Origin: Sacculina carcini
Lineage: Eukaryota > Arthropoda > Thecostraca > Sacculinidae
Assembly: GCA_916048095.2 (NCBI GenBank)
Contig: OU696572.1
Location: 6,467,362 to 6,531,361 of the forward strand
Length of the DNA: 64,000 nucleotides
Direction of reading: 5' to 3'
Under the pieces are notes generated by a model. The model did no database searches. It was not told the DNA's origin and saw only the letters and a program-made list of their open reading frames with translations. Both the position numbers and the translations under genes were made by a program. Numbering within the stretch: the stretch's first letter is position 1; the number at the start of each line of letters is the position of its first letter. Of the stretch, positions 42,250 through 56,115 are shown one piece after another.

Positions 42250-42659
42250 AAGTCCATTTGATCCGTCTATTAATCGTAATAATTGGCAGATTAATATTGC
42301 GATGTGTTCACGTGTACATGAGCGAATTGTGTAGATATATTGCGAGCATGTTTGCATGAGTATATTGCGTGTGTAAAGCGTGTGGATATAGTGTCAGTAT
42401 GGATATAGTATGTATGCAGGGTTACATTGTGTGTGTGTGTGTGTGTGTGTGTAAACTATGTAGATATATTGTGAGCATGTGTAGATATATTGTGAGCCCG
42501 TGTAGATGCATGTGTGCATGAGAACATCGTGTGTGTATTACACGACGTTATAATGTGTAGGGTATGTGTCTAATGGAAAAATTTATCTTAGTATTATCAA
42601 TGTTGGATTAATATTTCCATTAAATTGTATATTGTTATATCTATTGTATTTGCGCGTTT

Positions 42660-42663
<4 letters not shown>
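42250..42663 (+). other. 3' UTR of the plus-strand LINE
   Basis: Non-coding DNA with GTGTGTGT and TAGATATATTGTGAGC repeats, ending GCGCGTTTCTTT before the TA tract. Nothing else is recognised. Confidence 0.6.

Positions 42664-42740
<77 letters not shown>
42664..42740. repeat. (TA)n microsatellite
   Basis: About 38 TA repeats join the LINE 3' end to the CTAG terminus of the next Helitron-like unit. Confidence 0.97.
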
Positions 42741-42741
<1 letters not shown>

Positions 42742-43173
42742 TAGCATTAAAACCCGCCCGTTGTGCGGAGCAATTCATAAAATTATTGCAAATTAAAAAC
42801 AAATAAGGCAAACTCATAAAAACCTTAATCAATTAAAAAGTCTAAATTTCATTATTTTTAATTTTATTTTGACAAAATATTTTCACTCAGCCCGCCTCAT
42901 ATTTAACCCCGGCCGACGTGAGGAATAATTCAGAACTCGAACACCATCCGTTCTGGTTCTTGAAGTCAAATCCATTAGTTTTGTATATGAATTCATTCTA
43001 CACGGTGAAATTGAACGTTTTATTGCTGCCCGCGGGACATTTTTATTTCATAAAAATGAGCCATCGCTTCGTTTGCGTTTGTAGCCCATGATCATTGAAC
43101 CAGCGCAATTATGTCACCTCATATTCAAGCATACATGCACAGACAGACAGATAATTTCTTCTTTATGTATATA
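42741..43173 (-). mobile_element. Short Helitron-like repeat, copy C1
   Basis: It starts CTAGCATTAAAACCCGCCCG, has the AATTCAGAACTCGAACACC block, and ends with the GACA run and TTCTTCTTTATGTATATA. It is followed head-to-tail by C2. It is ~15 bp shorter than other copies because a GAACCATGAACCAGCG segment is missing. Confidence 0.6.
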
Positions 43174-43620
43174 CTAGCATTAAAACCCGCCCGTTGTGCG
43201 GAGCAATTCATAAAAATATTGCAAATTAAAAACAAATAAGGCAAACTCATAAAAACCTTAATCAATTAAAAAGTCTAAATTTCATTATTTTTAATTTTAT
43301 TTTGACAAAATATTTTCACTCAGCCCGCCTCATATTTAACCCCGGCCGACGTGAGGAATAATTCAGAACTCGAACACCATCCGTTCTGGTTCTTCAAGTC
43401 AAATCCATTAGTTTTGTATATGAATTCATTCTACACGGTGAAATTGAACGTTTTATTGCTGCCCGCGGGACATTTTTATTTCATAAAAATGAGCCATCGC
43501 TTCGTTTGCGTTTGAAGCCCATGATCATTGAACCAGCGAACCATGAACCAGCGCAATTATGTCATATTCAAGCATACATACACAGACAGACAGATAATTT
43601 CTTCTTTATGTATATATATA
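43174..43620 (-). mobile_element. Short Helitron-like repeat, copy C2
   Basis: CTAG terminus at 43174 and the same layout as C1, with the full AACCAGCGAACCATGAACC segment. It runs directly into the long copy C3. Confidence 0.6.
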
Positions 43621-46600
43621 GCATTAAAACCCGCCCGTTGTGCGGAGCAATTCATAACATGAAATTCATATTCAATTCATAAAAATATGGAAAAATAAAA
43701 ATGAAATAGGGTACACTCATAAAAATATTAATCAATTGAAGATTATAAGTTTAATTATTTTTATTTCGACAAAATATTTCCCCTCAGTCCGCCTGAGTCA
43801 TTTTTAAACCCGCCCGTCGTGCTGAATAATTCAGAACTCGAACACGATCCGTTCTGCATCTTGAAGTCAAATCCATTAGTTTTGTGTATGGATTTTTTCT
43901 ACAGGGTAAATTGAACGTTCTATTGTCTATAGTAGCTGCCCGCGGAGCATTTTTATTTTTAAAAAAATACCTTTTTTAAATGAACCATTTGAAAAAATGA
44001 ACTAAAAAATGGAAACACTTTTTTTAAACCCGCCCGTCGTGCGGAACAATTCATACAATAAAATTCATATTTGAAGTCAAATCCATTGGGTTTGTGTATG
44101 GATTAATTCTACAGGGGAAATTGAACGTTCTATTGTCTATAGTTGCTGCCCGCGGAACATTTTTATTTTATAAAAAATTACCTTTTTTTAAATGAACCAT
44201 TTGAAAAAATGATCTAAAAACACTTTTTTTAAACCCACCCGTCGTGCGGAACAATTCATACAATAAAATTCATATCAAATCCATAAAATATAATGAATAC
44301 AAATTGAAAACCAAAAAATGTAACCTATAAATATCTTAACCAATAGAAAAGTCTAAATGTGAATATTTTTGTTCTTATTTTGACAAATATTATCCCTCAA
44401 CCTGCCTGATATAGAAATCTACCCGTCGTGTGGTAAAATTCAGAACACAAACACGAAACAAACAATGAAAGATGATGAAATCTTTTCATCAGAATGTTTC
44501 CAAACTATATTTATTACTTAACATCATTCCCCAATATCATTTGCTTAAGTACTATTTCACTTTTACCGCTATAATATTTATTGCTAAAATTTATATATTT
44601 TCCGCTATCATTAAAACCCAATATAACCTGAGTCAAACCTACCCAACCCAACCCAACCATCCAATCTTGACCGCTCTCAGCCTAGTCTGAGGTGATTTAA
44701 CTTATTAGTTTGTGATCACAAAATATACTGATGCGATCATAATTTGTAATCAGAAGACTGAGATCATCTACCCCAGGGGTACCAAACACGCGGCCCACCA
44801 ATACTTTTCTCTCAACCCGCCAATACAGTATCGGGACCAAACTGTAAGGCAGCTAAATTCACATTTGTTGCATAATGCGATATAATTATACACCATTATC
44901 ATATTATCTCATAATTCCCGGTTAATGCTTCCACTGATGCATCATATTCATACAGTTGTTATTTTTTGGATTACACCGATATTACAGCCCTTGATATTAC
45001 AGCCGATATTATATTATGCAATCTATATTCTGCTACGTATTATTCCTAATACATATATAATATCATCAGATCGCAAAATATATTTAAAGGTTCACATCAT
45101 TCTCCAAAATCATTTGCTTAAGAGCTATTCTACTTTTATCGCTAGAATATTTACTACTAGCAAAATATCATATACCTCGCTATCATTTAAACCCACTCTT
45201 TATAGATACATTTAAGCCCGCCCGTCGTGCGGAACAGTTAATAAAATATAATTAATATTCAATTCACAAAAAATTAGTGAAAATTGAAAAAGAAAAACAA
45301 ACCCATAGGAAAGTTTTAGCCAATATAAAAGTCTAAATGTGAAATTTATGTTTCAATTTAGAAAACATGTTTTTCCACAACCCGCCTCATATTTAAAGCT
45401 GCCCGTCGTGCGGAATAATTCAGAACTCAAACACGAAACAAACACAAAGAAAATTGATGAAAAACGACCAATAGAAAAAGTCGAATTTGTAAATTCTTGT
45501 TTTAATTATTGACGATGTTTTTTCCCTCAACACTGCTCAAATTCTCACCCGTCCTTCGTGTGTAGTAATTCAGAAGTGTAACACTATCAAAACAATGAAA
45601 CTTTCTGTCATCTCTAAAATTCCGGATTAATGCTTCCGCTAAAACAGCATATGCATATAGTTGGCATTGCATGATATTACAACCCATATCCTTATGCAAC
45701 TTAAGCTTATGCAGCTTGAAATTAAACCAATTAAATTATACAGTAAAATTCAGTAGTTAACTTTGTTCCCAGTAGTATTTCACCAGCCCGTCGGGCGGAA
45801 CAATTCCTGTGTAAATATTGAGGACAATAAAGCCTTTCTATTCAGTATAGTTAATTAATTAAACTGTACTCAATAAAACCACACCATCCATGCTTGGAGC
45901 TAATATGATGCATTCTTAATTGTGATTGGGCTTCAGTGACATTTAATCGGTGTATATTCCTGTGTAATCGCAAGTGCGCATAATAGCTGTCAAATTGGTA
46001 ATAGTTACTGAGAAATAGTAGAAAAATGCATTTATTTTAGTCGCCCGGTGTTCAAGTGTAATTTTGGATGTATTTGAGAATTTTGCCAATTTTACACGAT
46101 TTTTGTATCATTTGTGGGTATAAATTGTAGTTTATCTTGTAGAACACAAAATTATCTACACAGTAGTATATTCCTGTGTAATCGCAAGTGCGCATAATAG
46201 CTGTCAAATTGGCAATATGTCCTTTTGACTTTACACCGCCGTAACTTCCTTCAGATACACTTTGGAAAATTACAAATTATACCGTATTGTAGAAAACAAG
46301 ATTTCTGGCATGATGGTATAATTTATTTTTATGTGTAACAAATATTTACTGAGAAATAGTAGAAAAATGAATATATTTTAGTCGCCCGGTGTTCAAGTGT
46401 AATTTTGGATGTATTTGAGAATTTTGCCAATTTTACACGTTTTTTGTATCATTTGTGGGCATAAATTATAACTTTTCTTGTAGAACACAGAATTATTTAC
46501 ACTATAGTATAATTTTTATAGCTGTACCATTGCTGGTTTATGAGGAATAGATAGCGGAATATTGACCAAAATATTCACGTTTTTTTGTGCTAATTTTGCC

Positions 46601-49431
46601 TTTTTGACTTTGTCATTTACACTTCACACCACCGTAACTTTTTTTTAATACATTTTGGAAAATTCAAAATTATACCGTGCTGTAGATAACAAAATTCCCA
46701 GCATGATGGTATTATTTATTTAGATGTGTGATAATTAGTTTTTGAGAAATAGATAAAAAAAATATAGAAAATCGGACGCGTGGAGTTTAAATAGAATTTT
46801 GAATGTTTAATTTTTTTAATTATCTTGTAGAACACAAAATTCTCTACACAGTAGTATATTCCTGTGTAATCGCAAGTGCGTAAATTGTGATTGGACTTCA
46901 GTGAAATTAAATCAGTGTATATTTATGTGTAATCGCAAGTACGCATAATAGCTGTCAAATTGGCAACATGACATTTTGACTTTACACCGCCGTAACTTCC
47001 TTTAGATACATTTTGGAAAATTACAAATTATACCGTATTGTAGAAAAACAAAATTTCTAGCACGATGGTATAATTTATTTTAATGTGTGACAAATAGTTT
47101 TTGATAAATAGGTAGAAAAATGAATTAATTTTAGTCACCCGGTGTTCAAGTGTAATTTTGGATGTATTTGAGAATTTTTCCAATTCTACACGTTTTTTGT
47201 ATCATTTGTGGGCATAAATTATAACTTATCTTGTAGAACACAAAATTATCTACACAGTAGTATATTCCTGTGTAATCGCAAGTGCGTAAATTGTGATTGG
47301 ACTTCAGTGAAATTAAATCAGTGTATATTCATGTGTAATCGCAAGTGCGCATAATAGCTGTCAAATTGGCAATATGTCCTTTTGACTTTACACCGCCGTA
47401 ACTTCCTTCAGATACACTTTGGAAAATTACAAATTTCACTAAATTATACAAATTAAATTTCTAGCACGATGGTATAATTTATTTTTATGTTTAACAAATA
47501 GTTACTGAGAAATAGTAGAAAAATGCATTTATTTTAGTCGCCCGGTGTTCAAGTGTAATTTTGGATGTATTTGAGAATTTTGCCAATTTTACACGTTTTT
47601 TGTATCATTTGTGGGTATAAATTGTAGCTTATCTAGTAGAACACAAAATTATCTACACAGTACTATATTCCTGTGTAATCGCAAGTGCGCATAATAGCTG
47701 TCAAATTGGCAATATGTCCTTTTGACTTTACACCGCCGTAACTTCCTTCAGATACACTTTGGAAAATTACAAATTATACCGTATTGTAGAAAACAAGATT
47801 TCTAGCATGATGGTATAATTTATTTTTATGTGTAACAAATAGTTACTGAGAAATAGTAGAAAAATGAATTTATTTTAGTCGCCCGGTGTTCAAGTGTAAT
47901 TTGGGATGTATTTGACAATTTTGCCAATTTTACACGTTTTTTTGTATCATTTGTGGGTATAAATTATAGCTTATCTTGTAGAACACAAAATTCTCTACAC
48001 AGTAGTATATTCCTGTGTAATCGCAAGTGCGTAAATTGTGATTGGACTTCAGTGAAATTAAATCAGTGTATATTCATGTGTAATCGCAAGTACGCATAAT
48101 AGCTGTCAAATTGGCAACATGACATTTTGACTTTACACCGCCGTAGCTTCCTTTAGATACATTTTGGAAAATTAAAAATTCTACCGTATTGTAGAAAACA
48201 AAATTTCTAGCACGATGGTATAATTCATTTTAATGTGTGACAATTAGTTTTTGAGAAATATGTAGTAAAAGGAATTAATTTTAGTCACCCGGTGTTCAAG
48301 TGTAATTTTGGATGTATTTGAGAATTTTGCCAATTTTACACGTTTTTTGTATCATTTGTGGGTATAAATTATACCTTTTCTTGTAGAACACAAAATTCTC
48401 TACACAGTAGTATATTCCTGTGTAATCGCAAGTGCGCATAATAGCTGTCAAATTGGCAATATGTCCTTTTGACTTTACACCGCCGTCACTTCCTTCAGAT
48501 ACACTTTGGAAACTTAAGAATTATACCGTATTGTAGAAAACAAAATTTCTAGCACGATGGTATAATTAATTTTGATGTGTGACAAATAGTTACTGAGAAA
48601 TAGTAGAAAAATGAATTAATCTTAGTCACCCGGTGTTCAAGTGTAATTTTGGATGTATTTAAGAATTTTGCCAATTTTACACGTTTTTTGTGTATAAATT
48701 ATATCTTTTCTTGTAGAACACAAGATTATCTACACAATAGTTAAATTTTATAGCTGTACCATTGCTGGTTTATGAGGAATAGATAGCGGAATATTGACCA
48801 AAATATTCGCGTTTTTCAGTGCTAATTTTGCATTTTTGACTTTGTCATTTTGACTTCACACCGCCGTAAATTTTTTTAAATACACTTTGGAAAATTAAAA
48901 ATTATACCGTGTTGTAGAAAACAAAATTCCCAGCATGATGGTATTGTTTATTTAGATGTGTGATATTTATTTGTTGAGAAATAGAGAAAAAAGTAAATAA
49001 AATTGGTCGCCTTAAATTAATATGAAATTATGAATGTAGATTGTAATTTTGTCATTTTTACATATTTTTTATTTAATTTTAGAATTTGAATTATAGCCTA
49101 ACAAGTAGATCAGAAAATTTTCTACACAGTGATATAATTCGTATAGCTGTACCATTTATGGTTTATAAGGAGTAGATGGCGGAACATTGACCAAAATTTT
49201 CGAATTTTTCAGGGTTCATTTTGTCTTTTCACCGCTATAACTTTTTTTTGTTTTAATTTTAAAATTTAAAAATAAGCCAAAAGTGTAAACAAGAAAATTT
49301 CCAACGTGATGGTATAAATTGTTAGCGGGTACACCAAGTGGTTACCGAAAAGCAGCTTGCAGAAAATGGACCAAGGAGGGTGGGACAGATAAACACACAC
49401 ACACAGACAGAGGATCTATTTTATATATAGA
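43621..49431 (-). mobile_element. Long Helitron-like repeat, copy C3
   Basis: About 5.8 kb, the longest copy. The box-rich part runs to about 45860 and includes the recurrent AT-rich frames at 44472-44690 and 44925-45215; an expanded satellite runs 45880-49320; the tail has GACAGAGGATCTATTTTATA. No transposase is present. The extra length is in the satellite. Confidence 0.6.
45880..49320. repeat. Dimeric satellite, expanded copy C
   Basis: About twice the length of copy A, with the same TTGTAGAA cores and GGTATAAT arms. Two abrupt internal joins are visible near 45998 and 46815, where units are cut out of register, consistent with unequal exchange. Confidence 0.85.
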
Positions 49432-49883
49432 CTAGCATTAAAACCCGCCCGTTGTGCGGAAGAATTCATAAAAATATTGCAAATTAAAAATAAATAAGGC
49501 AAACTCATAAAAACCTTAATCAATTAAAAAGTCTAAATTTCATTATTTTTAATTTACATTTTGACAAAATATTTTCACTCAGCCCGCCTCATATTTAAAC
49601 CCGGCCGACGTGCGGAATAATTCAGAACTCGAACACCATCCGTTCTGGTTCTTGAAGTCAAATCCATTAGTTTTGTATATGAATTCATTCTACACGATGA
49701 AATTGAACGTTTTATTGCTGCCCGCGGGACATTTTTATTTCATAAAAATGAGCCATCGCTTCGTTTGCGTTTGAAGCCCCTGATCATTGAACCAGCGAAC
49801 CATGAACCAGCGCAATTATGTCACCTCATATTCAAGCATACATACACAGACAGACAGATAATTTCTTCTTTATGTATATATAT
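49432..49883 (-). mobile_element. Short Helitron-like repeat, copy D1
   Basis: CTAG terminus at 49432, GCGGAAGAATTCAT variant, ends in the GACA run and TATGTATATATATA. Confidence 0.6.
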
Positions 49884-50344
49884 AACATTAAAACCGCATT
49901 AAAACCCGCCCGTTGTGCGGAACAATTCATAAAAATATTGCAAATTAAAAATAAATAAGGCAAACTCATGAAGACCTTAATCAATTAAAAAGTCTAAATT
50001 TCATTATTTTTAATTTTATTTTGACAAAATATTTTCACTCAACCCGCCTCATATTTATACCCGCCCGACGTGAGGAAAAATTCAGAACTCGAACACCATC
50101 CGTTCTGGTTCTTGAAGTCAAATCCATTAGTTTTGTATATGAATTCATTCTATACGGTGAAATTGAACGTTTTATTGCTGCCCGCGGGACATTTTTATTT
50201 CATAAAAATGAGCCATCGCTTCGTTTTCGTTTGAAGCCCCTGATAATTGAACCAGCGAACCATGAGCCAGCGCAATTATGTCACCTCATATTCAAGCATA
50301 CATACACAGACAGACAGATAATTTCTTCTTTATGTATATATATA
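49884..50344 (-). mobile_element. Short Helitron-like repeat, copy D2
   Basis: It starts with a doubled terminus (ACATTAAAACC then GCATTAAAACCCGCCCG at 49896), as if a 12-bp slip occurred at the junction. Otherwise it is the standard short unit. The same doubled terminus recurs at 57770 and 61796. Confidence 0.6.
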
Positions 50345-53300
50345 GCATTAAAACCCGCCCGTTGTGCGGAGCAATTCATAACATGAAATTCATATTCAAT
50401 TCATAAAAAATATGGAAAAATAAAAATGAAATAGGGTACACTCATAAAAATATTAATCAATTGAAAATTATAAGTTTAATTATTTTTATTTCGACACAAT
50501 ATTTCCCCTCAGTCCGCCTGAGTCATTTTTAAACCCGCCCGTCGTGCTGAATAATTCAGAACTCGAACACGATCCGTTCTGCATCTTGAAGTCAAATCCA
50601 TTGGTTTTGTGTATGGATTAATTCTACAGGGTAAATTGAACGTTCTATTGTCTATAGTTGCTGCCCGCGGAACATTTTTATTTATAAAAAAAAACCTTTT
50701 TTTAAATGAACCATTTGAAAAAATGATCTAAAAACACTTTTTTAAACCCACCCGTCGTGCGGAACAATTCATTCAATAAAATTCATATCAAATCCATAAA
50801 ATATAATGAATTCAAATTGAAAAGCAAAAAATGTAACCTATAAATATCTTAACCAATAGAAAAGTCTAAATGTGAATATTTTTGTTCTTATTTTGACAAA
50901 TATTATCCCTCAACCCGCCTGATATATAAATCTGCCCGTCGTGTGGTATAATTCAGAACACAAACACGAAACAAACAATGAAAGATGATGAAATCTTTTC
51001 ATCAGACTGTTTCCAAACTATATTTATTACTTAACATCATTCCCCAATATCATTTGCTTAAGTACTATTTCACTTTTACCGCTATAATATTTATTGTTAA
51101 AATTTATATATTTTCCGCTATCATTAAAACCCAATATAACCTGAGTCAAACCTACCCAACCCAACCCAACCATTCAATCTTGACCGCTCTCAGCCTAGTC
51201 TGAGGTGATTTAACTTATTAGTTTGTGATCACAAAATATACTGATGCGATCATAATTTGTAATCAGAAGACTGAGATTATCTACCCCAGGGGTCCCAAAC
51301 ACGCGGCCCACCAATACTTTTCTCTCAACCCGCCAATATAGTATCGGGATCAAACTGTAAGGTAGCTAAATTCACATTTGTTGCATAATGCGATATAATT
51401 TTACACCATTATCATATTATCTCATAATTCCCGGTTAATGCTTCCACTAATGCATCATATTCATACAGTTGTTATTTTTTGGATTACATCGATAATGCAG
51501 CCCTTGATATTACAGCCGATATTATATTATGCAATCTATATTCTGCTACGTATTATTCCTAATACATATATCATCAGATCGCAAAATATATTTAAAGGTT
51601 CACATCATTCTCCAAAATCATTTGCTTAAGAGCTATTCTACTTTTATCGCTAGAATATTTACTGCTAGCAAAATATCATATACCTCGCTATCATTTAAAC
51701 CCACTCTTTATAGATACATTTAATTCGCCCGTCGTGCGGAACAGTTCATAAAATATAATTAATATTCAATTCATAAAAAATTAGTGCAAATTGAAAAAGA
51801 AAAACAAACCCACAGGAAAGTTATAGCTAATCTAAAAGTCTAAATGTGAAATTTATGTTTCAATTTAGAAAACATGTTTTTCCACAACACTATCAAAACA
51901 ATGCAACCTTCTGTCATCTCTATAATTCCAGGTTAATGCTTCCGCTAAAACAGCATAAGTTGGCATTACATGATATTGCAACCCATATCCTTATGCAACT
52001 TATGCTTATGCAACTTGAAATTAAACCAATTAAATTACACAGTTAAATTCAGTAGTTTACTTTGTTCCCAATAGCATTTTACCCGCCCGTCGTGCGGAAC
52101 GTTATTGAGGACAATAAAGCCTTTATATTCAGTAGAGTGTAGCATTAATTAAACTGTACGCAATAAAACCACACCATCCATGCTTGGATGCATTCTTAAT
52201 TGTGATTGGGCTTCAGTGAAATTTAATCGGTGTATATTCCTGTGTAATCGCAAGTGCGCATAATAGCTGTCAAATTGGCAATATGTCCTTTTGACTTTAC
52301 ACCGCCGTAACTTCCTTCAGATACCCTTTGGAAAATTACAAATTATACCGTATTGTAGAAGAAAAGATTTCTAGAACGATGGTATAATTTATTTTTATGT
52401 GTAACAAATAGTTACTGAGAAATGGTAGAAAAATGAATTAATTTTAGTCGCCCGGTGTTCAAGTGTAATTTTGGATGTATTTGAGAATTTTGCCAATTTT
52501 ACACGTTTTTTGTATCATTTGTGGGTATAAATTATAGCTTATCTTGTAGAACACAAAATTCTCTACACAGTAGTATATTCCTGTGTAATCGCAAGTGCGT
52601 AAATTGTGATTGGACTTCAGTGAAATTTAATCAGTGTATATTCATGTGTAATCGCAAGTACGCATAATAGCTGTCAAATTGGCAACATGACATTTTGACT
52701 TTACACCGGCGTAACTTCCTTCAGATACACTTTGGAAAATTAATAATTATACCGTACTGTAGGAAACAAAATTTCTAGCACGATGGTATAATTAATTTTA
52801 ATGTATGACAAATAGTTCCTGAGAAATGGGTATAAAAATGAATAAATTGTAGTCACCCGGTGTTCAAGTGTAATTTTGGATGTATTTGAGAATTTTGCCA
52901 ATTTTACACGTTTTTTGTATCATTTGTGGGTATAAATTACACCTTTTCTTGTAGAACACAAAATTCTCTACACAGTAGTATATTCCTGTGTAATCGCAAG
53001 TGCGCATAATAGCTGTCAAATTGGCAATATGTCCTTTTGACTTTACACCGCCGTCACTTCCTTCAGATACACTTTGGAAAATTAAGAATTATACCGCATT
53101 TTAAAAAATACAATTTCCAGCACGATGATATAATTTATTTTAATGTGTGACAAATAGTTCCTGAGAAATAGGTAGAAAAATGAATTAATTTAGGCGCCCG
53201 GTGATCAAGTGTAATTTTGGATGTATTTGACAATTTTGCCAATTTTACACATTTTTTGTATCATTTGTGGGTATAAATTATAACTTTTCTTGTAGAACAC

Positions 53301-54016
53301 AAAATTATCTACACAATAGTATAATTTTTATAGCTGTACCATTGCTGGTTTATGAGGAATAGATAGGGGAATATTTACCAAAACATTCACGGTTTCCAGT
53401 GCTAATTTTGCATTTTTGACTTTGTCATTTTGACTTCACACCGCCGTAACTTTTTTTTAATACACTTTGGAAAATTAAAAATTATACCGTGTTGTAGCAA
53501 ACAAAATTCCCAGCATGATGGTATTATTTATTTAGTTGTGTGATAATTAGTTTTTGATACATAGAGAAAAAAGTATAGAAAATCGGACGCGTGGAGTATA
53601 AATATAATTTTGAATATAGATTGAAATTTTGTCATGTTTACATCTTTTATGTTCTATTTTTGGATATGAATTATAACCTATCTTGTAGAACAGAAAATTC
53701 TCTACACAGTGGTATAATCTGTTTGGCTGTACCATTTCTGGTATATGAGGAGTAGATGGCAGAGCATTGTCCACAATTTTCGCATTTTTCAGGGTTCATT
53801 TTGTGTTTTCACCGCGATAACTTTTTTTGGTCTTATTTTTAAAATTTGAAATTTATCCTATCGTGTAGACAAGAAAATTTCCAACGTGATGGTATATATT
53901 GTTAGCGGGTACGCCAAGTGGTGGCCGAGTATTAGCTGATAGAAAATGGACCAAGGATGGTGAGCACACACACACAGACACACACACACACAGAGGATCT
54001 CTTTTATATATATAGA
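50345..54016 (-). mobile_element. Long Helitron-like repeat, copy D3
   Basis: The box region includes the recurrent frames at 50985-51203 and 51438-51629; the satellite runs from about 52160 to 53905; the tail has GGTGAGCACACACAC and AGAGGATCTCTTTTA. Its satellite matches copy A over about 1.1 kb with no indel. Confidence 0.6.
52160..53905. repeat. Dimeric satellite, copy D
   Basis: It matches 5880-7020 almost base for base at 52613-53753 (constant offset 46,733). No gene is seen. Confidence 0.85.
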
Positions 54017-54469
54017 CTAGCATTAAAACCCGCCCGTTGTGCGGAAGAATTCATAAAAATATTGCAAATTAAAAATAAATAAGGCAAACTCATAAAAACC
54101 TTAATCAATTAAAAAGTCTAAATTTCATTATTTTTAATTTACATTTTGACAAAATATTTTCACTCAACCCGCCTCATATTTAAACCCGCCCGACGTGAGG
54201 AGAAATTCAGAACTCGAACACCATCCGTTCTGGTTCTTGAAGTCAAATCCATTAGTTTTGTATATGAATTCATTCTATACGGTGAAATTGAGCGTTTTAT
54301 TGCTGCCCGCGGGACATTTTTATTTCATAAAAATGAGCCATCGCTTCGTTTGCGTTTGAAGCCCCTGATAATTGAACCAGCGAACCATGAGCCAGCGCAA
54401 TTATGTCACCTCATATTCAAGCATACATACACAGACAGACAGATAATTTCTTCTTTATGTATATATATA
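54017..54469 (-). mobile_element. Short Helitron-like repeat, copy E1
   Basis: It begins like D1 (GCGGAAGAATTCAT) and continues like D2 (CGACGTGAGGAGAAATTCAG), so it appears to be a D1/D2 recombinant. Confidence 0.6.
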
Positions 54470-56043
54470 GCATTAAAACCCGCCAGTTGTGCGGAGCAAT
54501 TCATAACATGAAATTCATATTCAATTCATAAAAAATATGGAAAAATAAAAATGAAATAGGGTACACTCATAAAAATATTAATCAATTGAAAATTATAAGT
54601 TTAATTATTTTTATTTCGACACAATATTTCCCCTCAGTCCGCCTGAGTCATTTTTAAACCCGCCCGTCGTGCTGAATAATTCAGAACTCGAACACGATCC
54701 GTTCTGCATCTTGAAGTCAAATCCATTGGTTTTGTGTATGGATTAATTCTACAGGGTAAATTGAACGTTCTATTGTCTATAGTTGCTGCCCGCGGAACAT
54801 TTTTATTTTAAAAAAAAAAAAACCTTTTTTTAAATGAACCATTTGAAAAAATGATCTAAAACACTTTTTTAAACCCACCCGTCGTGCGGAACAATTCATA
54901 CAATAAAATTCATATCAAATCCATAAAATATAATGAATACAAATCGAAAAGCAAAAAATGTAACCTATAAATATCTTAACCAATAGAAAAGTCCAAATGT
55001 GAATATTTTTGTTCTTATTTTGACAAATATTATCCCTCAACCCGCCTGATATATAAATCTGCCCGTCGTGTGGTATAATTCAGAACACAAACACGAAACA
55101 AACAATGAAAGATGATGAAATCTTTTCATCAGACTGTTTCCAAACTATATTTATTACTTAACATCATTCCCCAATATCATTTGCTTAAGTACTATTTCAC
55201 TTTTACCGCTATAATATTTATTGTTAAAATTTATATATTTTCCGCTATCATTAAAACCCAATATAACCTGAGTCAAACCTACCCAACCCAACCCAACCAT
55301 TCAATCTTGACCGCTCTCAGACTAGTCTGAGGTGATTTAACTTATTAGTTTGTGATCACAAAATATACTGATGCGATCATAATTTGTAATCAGAAGACTG
55401 AGATTATCTACCCCAGGGGTCCCAAACACGCGGCCCACCAATACTTTTCTCTCAACCCGCCAATATAGTATCGGGACCAAACTGTAAGGTAGCTAAATTC
55501 ACATTTGTTGCATAATGCGATATAATTTTACACCATTATCATATTATCTCATAATTCCCGGTTAATGCTTCCACTAATGCATCATATTCGTACAGTTGTT
55601 ATTTTTTGGATTACATCGATAATGCAGCCCTTGATATTACAGCCGATATTATATTATGCAATCTATATTCTGCTACGTATTATTCCTAATACATATATCA
55701 TCAGATCGCAAAATATATTTAAAGGTTCACAGCATTCTCCAAAATCATTTGCTTAAGAGCTATTCTACTTTTATCGCTAGAATATTTACTGCTAGCAAAA
55801 TATCATATACCTCGCTATCATTTAAACCCACTCTTTATAGATACATTTAATTCGCCCGTCGTGCGGAACAGTTCATAAAATATAATTAATATTCAATTAA
55901 TAAAAAAATTAGTGCAAATTGAAAAAGAAAAACAAACCCACAGGAAAGTTATAGCTAATTTCCAACGTGATGGTATAAATTGTTAGCGGGTAGGCTGAGT
56001 GGTGGCCGAATAATAGCTGATAGAAAATGGACCAAGGATGGTG

Positions 56044-56080
<37 letters not shown>

Positions 56081-56115
56081 ACAGAGGATCTCTTTTATAT
56101 ATATAGATATATATA
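54470..56115 (-). mobile_element. Long Helitron-like repeat, satellite-deleted copy E2
   Basis: The box region is as in D3 at an offset of about 4,127 bp. At about 55957 it jumps to the tail (TTTCCAACGTGATGGTATAA), losing the whole satellite. It keeps the recurrent frames at 55112-55330 and 55565-55756 and ends with a CA run and AGAGGATCTCTTTTA. Confidence 0.6.

Larger units (their letters stand above)
29031..42663 (+). mobile_element. CR1/Jockey-like LINE, split by a 9-kb insertion
   Basis: It begins near CAGTTTCATTTGTGCAGTC after the TA tract of copy B1 and ends before the TA tract at 42664. The 5' UTR is about 140 bp. ORF1 and ORF2 overlap by 11 bases. The RT reading stops at 31777 and resumes at 40823, with a TTAAAC duplication at the break (31778-31783, 40817-40822). 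The 3' UTR (42250-42663) holds GT-rich repeats. Because both flanks are TA repeats, its own target duplication cannot be read. Confidence 0.8.

Noticed and set aside
50021-50386. 121-codon frame repeated at 54146-54511 (FILYGEIERFIAARGTFLFH)
   Set aside because: It runs through the short repeat's terminus and into the next unit; conservation follows the repeat copy itself.
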